From Aphrocallistes beatrix (Eukaryota; Porifera; Hexactinellida; Sceptrulophora; Aphrocallistidae): a stretch of 64,000 nt of DNA. The translations under genes and the position numbers were made by a program. The DNA is taken from the NCBI GenBank assembly GCA_963281255.1, contig OY725495.1:496001-560000 (forward strand). Reading direction: 5' to 3'. This document shows positions 24,201 through 34,419 of this stretch, piece by piece. A model generated the notes under the pieces. The model ran no database searches, was not told the origin of the DNA, and was given only the letters and a program-made list of their open reading frames with translations. Every line of letters begins with the position of its first letter. Position 1 is the stretch's first letter.

Positions 24201-27200
24201 TTTAAATGTTGCAAAATAAATCCTCTACTTTTATCCCTAAATTTATTTGAACGAAAAACGAACGGTACTGGTAATCCAACACTGTAAAGTTGCTCGAATC
24301 CAGACAAGATTCCTAAAATGACAAAAGAAGAAGCAATAAATTCTCAAATCTGATTTTATCCATAATTCTAGTGCTGAATTAAAGGTGTATGTATCTGTAT
24401 TTATATTGCTCATTGATCAGTATAGTGCTATTGTACAGGTCTCACTGTATCTTCACGCTATACATTGAGAGCAGATCTCGTACTCACTCCACATCTCGTT
24501 ACTTCCAATCGAAACTGAACATTGTGGACTTAGCTGGTTCTGAGCGGCTCAAGAAGACAGGATCTGAAGGCCATGTGCAGAAAGAAGCTCTCTACATCAA
24601 CAAATCTCTCACATTCCTGGAGCAGGTTGTGGTTGCTCTGGCTGATGCTAGGCGTGAGCATGTACCATATCGACAGAGTAAACTGACTCACTTCCTCAAA
24701 GACAGGTAATTTTTTGAATTTTTGATCTTAAAAACCCCCCAAATAATCACCTACTTATATTATATAATAACTGTGATGTAGAGCTTTTTAGGGTCGAAAA
24801 TGAGTTCCAACTTTTCAGTTCGTCTTGCTAGCTTACTGTAGTTGGCATCTTTTGATCCAAGTCGAATTAATTGAACCAGTTTACTGGTATTTGAATTGAT
24901 TTGCATTATCCACAGTGTCTCTGCAATAATACGTTGTAGCAAATTACAGTCTATAACGATAGGTAAGGTTGCATTACATATCCATGGTTTTAGCATCGGA
25001 GGTTCTTGCCAGACTATTCTGATCGCTAACATCTGGGCAGAAGAAGAGCACATCGAAGAGACGCTGTCCACTCTACGGTTCGCTCAGAGGATGATGTGTG
25101 TCCACTCAACCCCAGTTCAGACCATACAGCAAGATCCGTACATAATGCTGGAGGAGTATGAGAAAGAGATTCGGCATCTGAGACAGGAGTTGAAGCTGCA
25201 GGACGCTCTCAGTGGGAGGAGAGATGTGACGTATGAGCCCATGAGTGAGGCACAGGTGCGCTTGGTGCAGGAGCTGATACAGAAATATGTGGAAGGTATT
25301 CTTCAGCAATTAAATGTGTTTCATTTACCCTTGAGTTACTATGGATCAGACAAGTTATGGAACTAATGTGGACTATAATAATTTATGGCTTTACTTTTAG
25401 GAAGTATTCCAGAAATAGACATCCAGAATCTGAGACAGGTGAACGAGATCCTTTCTCAGTTCAAATCTCTCCTCAGGAGTCAATCTGCTTCCAGCAGACA
25501 CACCCCGGTAGCTGTCAGTGTGACCGAATCGAATGAGGGACTAGCAGCCACCCCTTCCCTGCCCCCTGTCCCCTCACACACTCACATAGGTTCGAAATGA
25601 AAAGTATCTTAAACTATTTAGTTATATAAATACCATATGGTAATAATGTACTTAATATTTGAGAAATATTTTGATTGTGGTTAACGGAATCTATGCCTGT
25701 TAGCTCGTAAGGAAAAGACGGATCGTTCTGGATCGAGAGCTGGCCGTAACGCACAGAACCAACCTCGACCGGCACCCCAACCCGTACCGGAAGAGAAGGA
25801 GAAAGAGCCTCAGGTGGGAGACCTGGATAACCAGGGATTCGGCATCGGAGTAGTTCCCTCTCATCTTCAGGGCAATCATGGTAACCCAGTCACGAAGAAA
25901 GGAAATAAGAGTGTCCCTTCCACACATACAGCCGCTGTGCAAGATCATCAAGATACCTCTAGCTCCTCTCTTACGTCCCTCAAGGAACAGACCGATGCTC
26001 CCCCTTCCAAACAGGAGGTGAGGTACCTCGTCTGATAATCATACATAGAAGCTAATACTAAATTTCAGTGGTTAATTGGGAACTCCTATTAATCGGGACC
26101 AAAGTGTCCCGATGAAGCGGAGTCACCTATATATGCATATATATATGAACGATCGTACGAACCAATCTAAAAACTATAAGGCTGTCGTAGGCTATCTGGA
26201 CATGATTAGTAGGACCGAATATCAAACCAAAATCTTGTGTCATTTAAAAAAGGATATTTCACCATTTATAAATTTATTTTATTTTTATGAAAACTTCAAC
26301 TCTCTGCCAAAATTTAATGCCCAATGAATATGGATATGCTATGTCGTTTATACACAGGCATTTGAAGAGTTCAAGAAAGAGAGAGGTAAAGGCATCAATC
26401 GAGTGTTGGGAGAAAACAAATCCATCCTACTCGAAAAAAGAAAGATTCTTCATGAACAATCACTCTCACTGAACGAGACGAAAAGAGAAATAGACGAGCT
26501 CCGAGACAAGCTCGATGATAATACAGTCCGTGATAGGGAGGAGAAGGACAGAGTTTTGGAAGAAGAAGAATACGAGAACATCTGTAAACTAACTGAACTG
26601 AAGGGTAAGTATAAAGAATTATTGAGCGAGATTAAAGGACTCAGAAATCAGATTGAGCACTGTCAAGTTCTGGTTGATCAGACGAGACAGAAGATGTTAA
26701 CTGACTTCGATAATTGGTATCAACTCACTTTCTCTCCATCAACTAATACTCTAGGTTAGTTTCACTGTAAATTACCCCTAACTTGACAATCGTCACGTTT
26801 TGCCATCCTTCATTAGACGATAATTATATTTTTAGTATATTTGGAACTAATAACGTCATTAACCAAAGACGGGGCATGCCTAATTTACGGGACGTGACTG
26901 GACGGGAGAGTCCCGCAAAATCTAGATGCCTAATTTACGGGACGGGACGGCATCCCGTCCCGTAAATTAGGTATCTTAACTCGTCCCGTCCCGTAAATTA
27001 GGTATCTTAACTCGTCCCGTCCCGTAAATTAGGTATCTTAACTCGTCCCGTCCCATAAATTAGGTACCCTTTCTGTCCCGTCCCGTAAATTAGGCATCTT
27101 GACCCGTCCCGTCCCGTAAATTAGGCATGCCCCCAAAGACGGCCGGCAATTTTAAAAGGGCTATTTTCAAGATTTAAGGTGTAAATTAAGCGTTTCTCTC

Positions 27201-27581
27201 AGAATTTGTCTTAAATTCACCTTAAAAAGTAGTCAATGGTGATTTGTTTTGATCGTAACACTTCAGCTGACTTCGAATTTATTTACATTATAACGTTATA
27301 CTTAGTACACTCACTAGGGTTTATTTTATTATATTTTTCTGTGTACAGATCCAGATGATCAAGCTAACAAGCAATCGAAATCATCAGACGAATTCGAAGT
27401 AGAGCGATTTGAGCGTCTGAAACAAGAGATAAACAAAGAAAACCCAGAATCTACGGCATTCTACAATGCCATGTACAAAACACAACTGCGAAAGCGAAGC
27501 AATAGCTCCAAGAAACCCGTCACTTCGACGCTCAGTCCGACTATTAGGAATAAGCCTCCTACTGCACTAGCAGTTACCTGA
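21219..27581 (+). CDS. KIF9: Kinesin-9 family motor protein
   Basis: Eight exons: 21219-21428, 22000-22433, 24439-24705, 24994-25295, 25401-25589, 25704-26017, 26358-26754, 27349-27581; phases agree, 781 residues (human KIF9 790). N-terminal motor about 1-340: P-loop GQTGAGKTYT, switch I NRLSSRSH, switch II DLAGSE, YRQSKLTHFLKD. The N-terminus (VRTKPTNNF, NNQQLDFSF) and neck (RFAQRMM, YEPMSEAQ, EIDIQNLRQVNEIL) follow KIF9. A disordered Ser/Pro-rich linker precedes coiled coils (about 540-690) and a basic tail. All nucleotide-contact motifs are intact, so it should be an active motor. Kinesin-9s act in cilia/flagella (central apparatus, motility), which implies motile cilia. A GTG-initiated extension to 21210 is possible, but ATG at 21219 matches the family start. 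Confidence 0.92.
23442..23589. mobile_element. 148-bp TIR element in KIF9 intron 2
   Basis: Left CAGTGCTCGACAAAATC and right GATTTGTCGAGCACTACTG are inverted repeats (common core GTGCTCGACAAA). Direct repeats TACTC flank it (23437-23441, 23590-23594). Internal GGTGGCTTA / GCCACCA words add secondary pairing. Non-coding. The enclosing intron (22434-24438) is the largest in the gene and is otherwise plain AT-rich DNA. Confidence 0.65.
26066..26128. mobile_element. Short degenerate copy of the CTCCGCTTAAT TIR family in KIF9 intron 6
   Basis: The right end (inverse GGTGACTCCGCTTCATCGGGAC) matches the TIR of the elements at 12496 and 53188; the left end CAGTGGTTAATTGGGAACTCC is a diverged mate. 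About 63 bp, so an internally deleted copy. Confidence 0.5.
26872..27132. mobile_element. TIR element carrying ~33-bp tandem repeats, in KIF9 intron 7
   Basis: Ends GGGCATGCCTAATTTACGGG and its inverse are flanked by 9-bp direct repeats CCAAAGACG (26863-26871, 27133-27141; 8 bp if the right TIR has one more C). The interior is five to six tandem units of about 32-34 bp, each GTCCCGTCCCGTAAATTAGG plus ATCTTAACTC-like spacer; the unit itself is the inverse of the left TIR, so the element seems to have grown by amplifying its own right end. Locally GC-rich. Not coding. Confidence 0.8.
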
Positions 27582-27778
27582 ACACACTTATACCACAGCT
27601 TTATATTGCATCAGAACTCATACGTGTATCTCTTCATTGTATTCAACTCATTAATATCATTTACTACAACTATCGTATAAATATGTGTATTGTTATAACC
27701 GACACAGAGTATTATAAGCGATTTCAAATCCTGAATAATATTTACATACTTCTGTGTATACATTGTATTAGTTAATAA

Positions 27779-30510
27779 ATGAAGACAGTACGCTCGACGA
27801 ATTATCACAACTCTGCTAAACGAAAGGTGAGAGAGTTTCAGCGGAATCGAGCTGAGGAAATCTCTCCCCAGCATCCTGTCCCACTTCCAACCGCACACAG
27901 AGATACGCGCGCATTCCAAACGATGCCAGCTGTTCCTCTGAGGACAGATAGAGCGCCGGATCTGAGATCCAAATCCACACAACAGCTGTCAGAAATAACC
28001 AGGAGTCTACAGCAGATGTCTACAGACCAGCCAGCCTATACTTTATCTCCATCCCCGCTAGAAATGAGGACCAGTCAACCGCCGATGTGAGTCTAATCCC
28101 TGGTTCATCAAAACAGCATTTTGTGCTGTCAAGTTTTCCAATGTTATTTACGGGGACAAGTCAACTCGTACCAACTACCAAAATGAAATGTACGATTCTA
28201 TAGTATTTTGGATGATATATCTGTAAGAACACAGCGAAAAGAGGATTTTCTGTTGACTTGATACGAGTTGGCATGTGGTACGAGTTACTGGCATTCGTTA
28301 TTTACCGTTCAATGGATAGCGATCTTACTGAATATCCATTTCATTCTTAATTACAGAGAATATACAACAGAACAGCCAGTCCCTACCCTCAACCTCCCCT
28401 CAACTTCTAGCAGGACATCTCAGTCCCAACAGAACGCACTCACAGTGCTAGCTGAGGAGAAGATGGAACTGCTGTCTCAACTCAAGTTAGAACAGACCAG
28501 GGCAGGCAGGTACGAAATGGAGCTCAGTCAGCTCAAGGTGCAAACAGAGACAGTGGAGAGAGAGTACAGGGAAGCTATGGGTAAGTTCGATGGAATTTAT
28601 CCTTGGCACTAATATTCTTGTCTGCCGTGATTCTATTTTCCATAGCTTTGAAGGAAGAAACAGCTGTCAACCTAACGAGACTAGAGCGCTCAGAAAGAGA
28701 TTTGGTAGACTCAAAGAGTCAACTGGAACAGAATCTGATATCTCTCAGGACTCAGTTCGAGTTGAGCCAGCAAGAAAAGCTAGAATTCCAAGCGAGGTAC
28801 GAATTGATAATAATCCTAAAATGTTCTTCTTTGTTTTTAAGCGATACCGAAGTTAAAATTTTAATGAAATCGACCTTCTCCAGGTTAGAAGCAGCTCACC
28901 ACAGTCTGACTAGCAGCCAGGCCGAGTGTCTATCTCTCACCAGACAGCTTGAAGACGCAATTCTTGTCGACTCGACTTATGCTGCTAAAGGCAAAGGAGA
29001 CAAGGCGAGAAAAGCCGCGGAAGAGAAGTTAAAGTTAAGTATTGAAGAGAACCAGATGGTCAAATCACAGCTGGGACAGGTTACGGCTAGTCTGGAGCAA
29101 GCTGTGAGAGAGAAAGAGAGGTGTGTGTATAGAATACATTCGTAGTAAAAAACAAATCCTTTAACAGATCTTGAGAAAAATTTAAACTTGGACGCCTATG
29201 ATGAGATTCCATTGTAGATGTGAGGTCCAGATCCAGGAGCTGAAGCAGCGAATGGACGAGAACACAGAACATTCTCGCAGCCAGTACTCCCAGCTACAGG
29301 AGCAGTGCGGACTGCTCAAGGCGGAGACAGAGAGGAGAGCGAGGGAAGGAGAGGAGCACAGGAAGCGAGTCAGAGAGAAGGAACAAGAACTGCATGCGGT
29401 TAGGGCCAAGTTGGAGACTGTCGGTGTAGGGAGAGAGGATAGAAGAGACAATAGCAAAGAGAAGGTAAAGACTTTGTGAAGAGTGAAATTGGATTTTTTT
29501 CTTAGATTTCTTAAAGAGTTTACAAGCACACCTCTTAGGTCCATGATAAACTGGTGTCTTTAGAGCGAGAGAGAGTCCGACTTACGGAGAGCCTAGAGAA
29601 CACGAGAGTAAACCTTAGCAAGACAGAGCAGGACTTGTTCGATGCACAAGAACAGCTCGCCGACCAACGCTCAATGACGGAAGCTCTCAGGCAAGAGAAA
29701 ATACGGAACAGTGAACTTGCTCAGGAGACTAAAGAGTTGGGAGAACATTTGGAGAGGATAGAAGTAGAGAAATATGATTTACAGCAAGAGATCAACCGCA
29801 TGCGAGCAGAGCGAGAAGAATTTGATCAGAAGTTAGCGGAGCTGAAGCAAGAGAGTTTCATTCGAATGCCAGAACGACAAATCCCCCCTTTTACCCTCAA
29901 ACGTTCCCTCAGCGATCCGAATATAACTCAGAAAGTTGAAGAAGTACTAATAGAGCGTAGAGCCAACTCTCCAATCGTCCCACCCTCTCATTCTCTACAG
30001 AAAGCGTTCGACAGCCTACAAGCTCGATTCGTGCAGATAATGCATGAGAGAGCTGAACTTGAAGATAAAATGCAGCACAAAGAAAAGCTTCTAACCCTGT
30101 TAGAGGGTGAAACGGATACCATCGGTGAGTACGTCTCCCTCTATCAATCACAACGCAGAGCACTCAAGATCCAATACTCACAGAAACAAGTGCTCCTGGA
30201 GCAACTGCAAATTGAAAAGAGGACTATGCAAGATGACATGTATAGACTGAGACAACTCGTCCAACATCTCTCACAGAGTAAGCCTATACAAGGAGACAGC
30301 GAGCTCCCACAGACAGAAATAACCGCAGTTCTAGAGAAGTATCCTGAACCGACTGCCAGTGCTGCTGTAGATAGCCTCTCTGCTGAGGAAACAAAGGAGC
30401 AGATAATGCAGTTACTCGACCGCATAGACGTGTACGATCCTAGAGTTAGAGAGCAGCACGGCATTCCCATGTTATGTCCATGCTGCACTGGAGAACTCCT
30501 TGTTGTGTAG
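27779..30510 (+). CDS. GOLGA2: GM130-like cis-Golgi golgin
   Basis: Six exons: 27779-28086, 28357-28580, 28646-28796, 28884-29120, 29218-29464, 29539-30510; in phase, 712 residues. The N-terminus (SAKRKVREFQRNRAEE) resembles the basic p115-binding start of GM130 (KLAAAKKKLREYQQ). Residues about 135-470 are nearly continuous coiled coil. The diagnostic block is near 560: LQARFVQIMHERAELEDKM followed by GETDTIGEYVSLYQSQRRAL, close to GM130. EQIMQLLDRI precedes a short tail PMLCPCCTGELLVV. GM130 tethers vesicles and scaffolds the cis-Golgi through p115, Rab1 and GRASP65, the last binding its hydrophobic C-terminus. Here that C-terminus is hydrophobic too, but contains CPCC. It is shorter than human GM130 (about 1000), mainly in the rod. 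Confidence 0.88.
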
Positions 30511-30961
30511 GATTATATGCAAATTCTAGTGTGAAATGTACTGAAATTTAATGATATATTTAGTACACTTTTTAATATTCAACGTTTTTTAGTTTTAAGG
30601 TGACAAATCTATGAAATAAATATCAATTTCGCCTAAAATATATCCCTTACTAATATTACTTGTGATATGACACTAATGTTACATCAAAATGTATGTATAT
30701 CTCTTGTTGATAATATTGACTGCTCAATTTCACCTAGAATATCCCCTCTACTGCATTAAAACCCGACAATGATTTGGGGTCCATTCTATTTATAGCTTGG
30801 ACCCCACATTTTTTTGTTTCCCCGCTCAAAATGACTTAACCGGAAATGAGTTAGCAAAATCCATAGTCAATGTTTATATATTAAAACGCCAATAATATGC
30901 TAAAATGACAATATTTTCCAAAACTTAGCTTTATTAATTTTTGTTGATTAATTAGTTTCAC
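30511..30961. other. Spacer
   Basis: GOLGA2 3' UTR with AATAAA at about 30614-30619, then the leader of the first NHL gene. No coding signal or clear repeat. Confidence 0.5.
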
Positions 30962-32179
30962 ATGGCTTTTGAGCCTCTCCATAACCCCAGAAGACCCGCT
31001 CCTACCAATTGGGAAGAAATGGAAAATCTAATCAACAATAAATTTAGGGAAATCATTACAAAAGTGAAAGAGAAGAGGGATACGGTTTTAGCTGAAATTC
31101 GGGATTTACGAAGAAAAGAGTTGTATCTTATAGAGTCTATTCGGGAAGTTGAAAGAATGAAGTACACGCTAGAAGAACAGATGGGGAATAATTTGGTAAT
31201 AGACTTACAAAGGAAGACTATTGTGGAATTTAATGAGAAATTATCTTCTCTTCGAAAAGAACAGGTTGAAAACACAGATTATATGTTTGTATTTAATGGA
31301 AAAGAGATAGAAAGATCTCTTTCTACTCTCGGGAGTATACAACTCAGACCCAAGCACTATCTTGGCAAAGGTGTACCCAAGTTAACTTTTGGTAATTTAC
31401 CAGAAAATCCCATTAAGAAACCAGTCCGAGTTTCATGTGAAGAAGAGTTGGGTTTGATTGCCCTAACTGACGTACCCACTCGGCAGATATTCCTATTTTC
31501 TTTAAACGGAGACTTCATTCAGTCATTTGGAAGAGGCTATTTTAAATTCCCATGTGCTGTGAAAATTATCAGCCACAAAGAACTAGCAGTTTCAGATTTT
31601 GAACATCAAAATATTTGCAAGGTGGTATATGACAGAGATAAGAGAACGAAACCGAAGATTTCACCAGTATACACTCAGGCTAAAACCATAACTTCGTTAG
31701 ATTATGACAAAGCATCTGATCTTATCTACGCCAGTTCTTCTTCAGGCCACTGCGTACTCATCCTCACGAGGGAATACAAATTTGTGTCAAGCATTAGAGG
31801 TTTCTTACTTTTCCCTCAAAGTATTTTTGTGGCTGAAAAAGAAATCTATGTTTTAGACAAAAATAATCCTGCTTTACATATTTTATGCAAATTGTCCCAT
31901 GAAAAGATTAGGTCCATCATACCCTGCGGGATTGGCCTTGAACTTGAGAACTCAGCAGTTTTCACTCTAGACCAAGATGGGTACATCATCATTGGGAAAT
32001 GTCAAGGTCCTGACAAAATGCTCCAAGTCTATTCTCAATCCGGACAACTCTTACACTCATTCTCTAAGGAAGGGAATGCAGAAGGAGATGTCTTAGATCC
32101 TGCTGGTATCTTTGTTACTAAGAACAGAGATCTGCTCGTTCTTTCTCGTAACTCGAACTTTCCTATTCAGTTGTTTTAA
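30962..32179 (+). CDS. Coiled-coil / NHL-repeat protein, copy 1
   Basis: Intronless, 405 residues. Residues about 15-105 are a basic/acidic alternating coiled coil of the kind found between B-box and propeller in TRIM2/3/71-type proteins. Residues about 145-405 form an NHL-type beta-propeller; blade landmarks are IALTDVPTRQIFLFSLNGDFIQSFG-like segments (FLFSLNGDFIQSFG, ILTREYKF, IYVLDKNNPALHIL, YSQSGQLLHSF, DLLVLSRN). No RING or B-box precedes it, so any ubiquitin-ligase role would need a partner; NHL propellers usually bind RNA or protein. The ATG follows an AT-rich leader with no upstream in-frame Met. It is the tandem duplicate of the gene at 32853. Domain type is secure; function is unknown. 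Confidence 0.75.
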   Translation: MAFEPLHNPRRPAPTNWEEMENLINNKFREIITKVKEKRDTVLAEIRDLRRKELYLIESIREVERMKYTLEEQMGNNLVIDLQRKTIVEFNEKLSSLRKEQVENTDYMFVFNGKEIERSLSTLGSIQLRPKHYLGKGVPKLTFGNLPENPIKKPVRVSCEEELGLIALTDVPTRQIFLFSLNGDFIQSFGRGYFKFPCAVKIISHKELAVSDFEHQNICKVVYDRDKRTKPKISPVYTQAKTITSLDYDKASDLIYASSSSGHCVLILTREYKFVSSIRGFLLFPQSIFVAEKEIYVLDKNNPALHILCKLSHEKIRSIIPCGIGLELENSAVFTLDQDGYIIIGKCQGPDKMLQVYSQSGQLLHSFSKEGNAEGDVLDPAGIFVTKNRDLLVLSRNSNFPIQLF

Positions 32180-32852
32180 TTTGGTATTCTATTAGCATGA
32201 ACTTTTAGTTTTTAAAACATTCTTTTTAGTTAGGTTTGTGTGTAGTAGAAATACTTGATACTGAACATCAGAATCAATATAGTGTGTAATTTTGTGCTTA
32301 GCTTCACACTATGTATTAGTATCTGTTGGTATTTTATATTTTAATGTTTAGCAACTAATAGCTGTATGATAGAACCAGATTGTATTGTGACTTTCAGAAG
32401 GTACTTTTATCCGATGTCGAGTTATGTATATTTAACAATTCCTATGACTATATACCAAGGAATTATCTAGGAGCGCGAGACGCTCCTTTAGGAGTATGAC
32501 CCTAAGCCCGAAAGTGTTTTGGAGCATGAAAATTTAGAATATTACCCAATTAACCCTATTTTATAATGTCATTTATCGATTTAGGCGTATGAATTTATGA
32601 GTTTGAGCTTAGGAGCGCGCGTATCTCTGGAGGGCTGTATAATACCCTGCTATAATACCGTATATAGTTTATCAGCATATACGTGAATTATGATATAAAC
32701 GATCCAGATTATAACCATTCATCTTAACTTAGGTAGGGCTAACACCCTGATAATTACTGATTACCTTGACAATATTTCATCCTATCTGGATGATACAATT
32801 CTATGTTGGTTTATTATTGATTTGTATACATCAAGCATTTTTAATTTCACTC
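32180..32852. other. Spacer between the tandem NHL genes
   Basis: Non-coding. Contains a small hairpin GGAGCG-CGAGA-CGCTCC near 32470-32487 and a second GGAGCGCGCG at about 32611, possibly remnants of one repeat. The upstream extension of the next open frame (32766-32852) is hydrophobic and unlike copy 1, so I treat it as leader. Confidence 0.4.
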
Positions 32853-34061
32853 ATGGCGTCCATTGAACCTGCTTCAGATATCAAAGAAGACAAACCTCGT
32901 GATTGGCAAGAAATTGTAGTTTTAGTTAATACTAGTTTCGATAAAATCGTTGTAAAAGTGAATGAGAGGAGAGACAAGGTATTGAATTTAATCAAAGAGT
33001 TGCAAGAAAAGGAAAGTGGTATACATGAATCTATCAAAAAAGTAGAAATGGTTAAAGCTATCTTAGAGGAGCAAATGGATGATAATCTTGCATATTTGCA
33101 ACAAAAAACAATTGCAGAATTCAGTGATAAGTTAATCGCTCTCCGAAAAGAAGCAATAATGTACTCAGATTACAGGTTTGTGCATAGTAAAAAGGAGATA
33201 GATAGAGCTCTTTCTATTTTCGGGAGTCTCGAACTCTGTCCTAACCACTATCTTGATAGAGGTGTTGTCCAGGTGGCTTTTGGTATTTTACCTGACAATC
33301 TCGCGAGACAACCAGCTAGGTTTTCATGTGATGAGTCATTAGATTTGATTGCTTTAACTGATGTTCCAAGTCGACAGATATTCCTATTTTCTATGAAAGG
33401 AGACTTCATTCAATCGTTTGGAAAAGATTATTTTAAATTACCCTTTGCTGTGAAGATTATCACTGATAAAGAACTTGTCGTTTCAGATGTTGAACATCAA
33501 ATTATTTGCAAGGTGGCATATGACAGAGATAAGAGAACAAAACCGAAAATTTCAACATCGTATGAGGCTAATTCCGTAACTTCGTTAGATTATGACAAAG
33601 AATCTGATCTTATCTACGCCACTTCTGAAAACCGCTGCATTTTAATCCTAACGAGGGAATGTAAATTTGTGTCAAAGATTGAAGGTTTTATTTATCCACA
33701 ATCTCTCTTTATAGCAGAAAAAGAAATCTTTGTATTAGACAAGAATAATCCAGCATTACATGTCCTATCAAAATCCACTCATAAATGGATCAGGTCCATC
33801 ATACCACGTGGCATTGACCTCCAACTTCAGAATGCTGACGCTTTCACTCTCGATCAAGATGGCTATATTTTGATTGGGAAATTTTCGACTTTTCATAATG
33901 CTATCCAAATCTATTCCCCGTCTGGACATCTTGTCCATTCATTCCCTCAAAAGGAAATCAGTTTGCAAGATGCAATAATGCCTATTGGCATTTATGTCAC
34001 CGAAAACAAGGATGTTGTTGTACTATCTCAGAATCCTAACTTCCCAATTCAGTTTTTCTGA
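32853..34061 (+). CDS. Coiled-coil / NHL-repeat protein, copy 2
   Basis: 402 residues from the ATG at 32853, chosen because it aligns with the start of copy 1 (MASIEPAS... versus MAFEPLHN...). An in-frame ATG 87 bp upstream would add a hydrophobic stretch (FYVGLLLICIHQAFLISL) absent from copy 1; it could act as a signal anchor if used. Same plan as copy 1: coiled coil about 15-105, NHL propeller about 140-402, with matching blades (ALTDVPSRQIFLFSMKGDF, SDVEHQIICKVAYDRDKRTK in shorter pieces, IFVLDKNNPALHVLS). Divergence is spread along the length, indicating an old but in-frame duplication. AATAAA at about 34250 follows the stop. Confidence 0.75.
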   Translation: MASIEPASDIKEDKPRDWQEIVVLVNTSFDKIVVKVNERRDKVLNLIKELQEKESGIHESIKKVEMVKAILEEQMDDNLAYLQQKTIAEFSDKLIALRKEAIMYSDYRFVHSKKEIDRALSIFGSLELCPNHYLDRGVVQVAFGILPDNLARQPARFSCDESLDLIALTDVPSRQIFLFSMKGDFIQSFGKDYFKLPFAVKIITDKELVVSDVEHQIICKVAYDRDKRTKPKISTSYEANSVTSLDYDKESDLIYATSENRCILILTRECKFVSKIEGFIYPQSLFIAEKEIFVLDKNNPALHVLSKSTHKWIRSIIPRGIDLQLQNADAFTLDQDGYILIGKFSTFHNAIQIYSPSGHLVHSFPQKEISLQDAIMPIGIYVTENKDVVVLSQNPNFPIQFF

Positions 34062-34419
34062 TAATTTAGATGCTAGATCTTAGTGTTTGAACCTGACATT
34101 TTTTTATAAGAATATTTTACCTTTTCTGAGTGTATATTAGAATGTGTGAATAATTTGCATGTGGATATAAATCTGATTATTAATACTATCTTATTATTTA
34201 GGTTAAATACAAGTACGTGTATATTATTTTATGCTAAAATTCTAAGAAGAAATAAAGTTGAATAATTTATAGTGCACACAATCCCGCATTAATACATGGA
34301 AACAACTGCAGCATTAAGGAGGGTACTTCAAATGATCAATGACATCCTTAGGTAAATTACTTTTTACAGTCCATCATATTATCACTCCACAATCAAACGA
34401 GTAGCGCGTTCTCTACACA
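34062..34419. other. Convergent 3' spacer
   Basis: Between the NHL copy 2 stop (+) and the GRXCR1-like stop (-). 3' UTR material with AATAAA near 34250; nothing else seen. Confidence 0.45.

Noticed and set aside
26872-27132. Evenly spaced repeats resembling a CRISPR array
   Set aside because: Eukaryotic intron, spacers nearly identical rather than unique, and the array is enclosed by TIRs and a target-site duplication.
29182-30488. Long minus-strand open frames opposite GOLGA2
   Set aside because: Shadows of a GC-richer coiled-coil coding sequence; Ser/Leu/Cys-rich translations with no domain.
32766-32852. Upstream ATG as the start of NHL copy 2
   Set aside because: The extra 29 residues have no counterpart in copy 1, whose start aligns with the ATG at 32853; kept only as an alternative.
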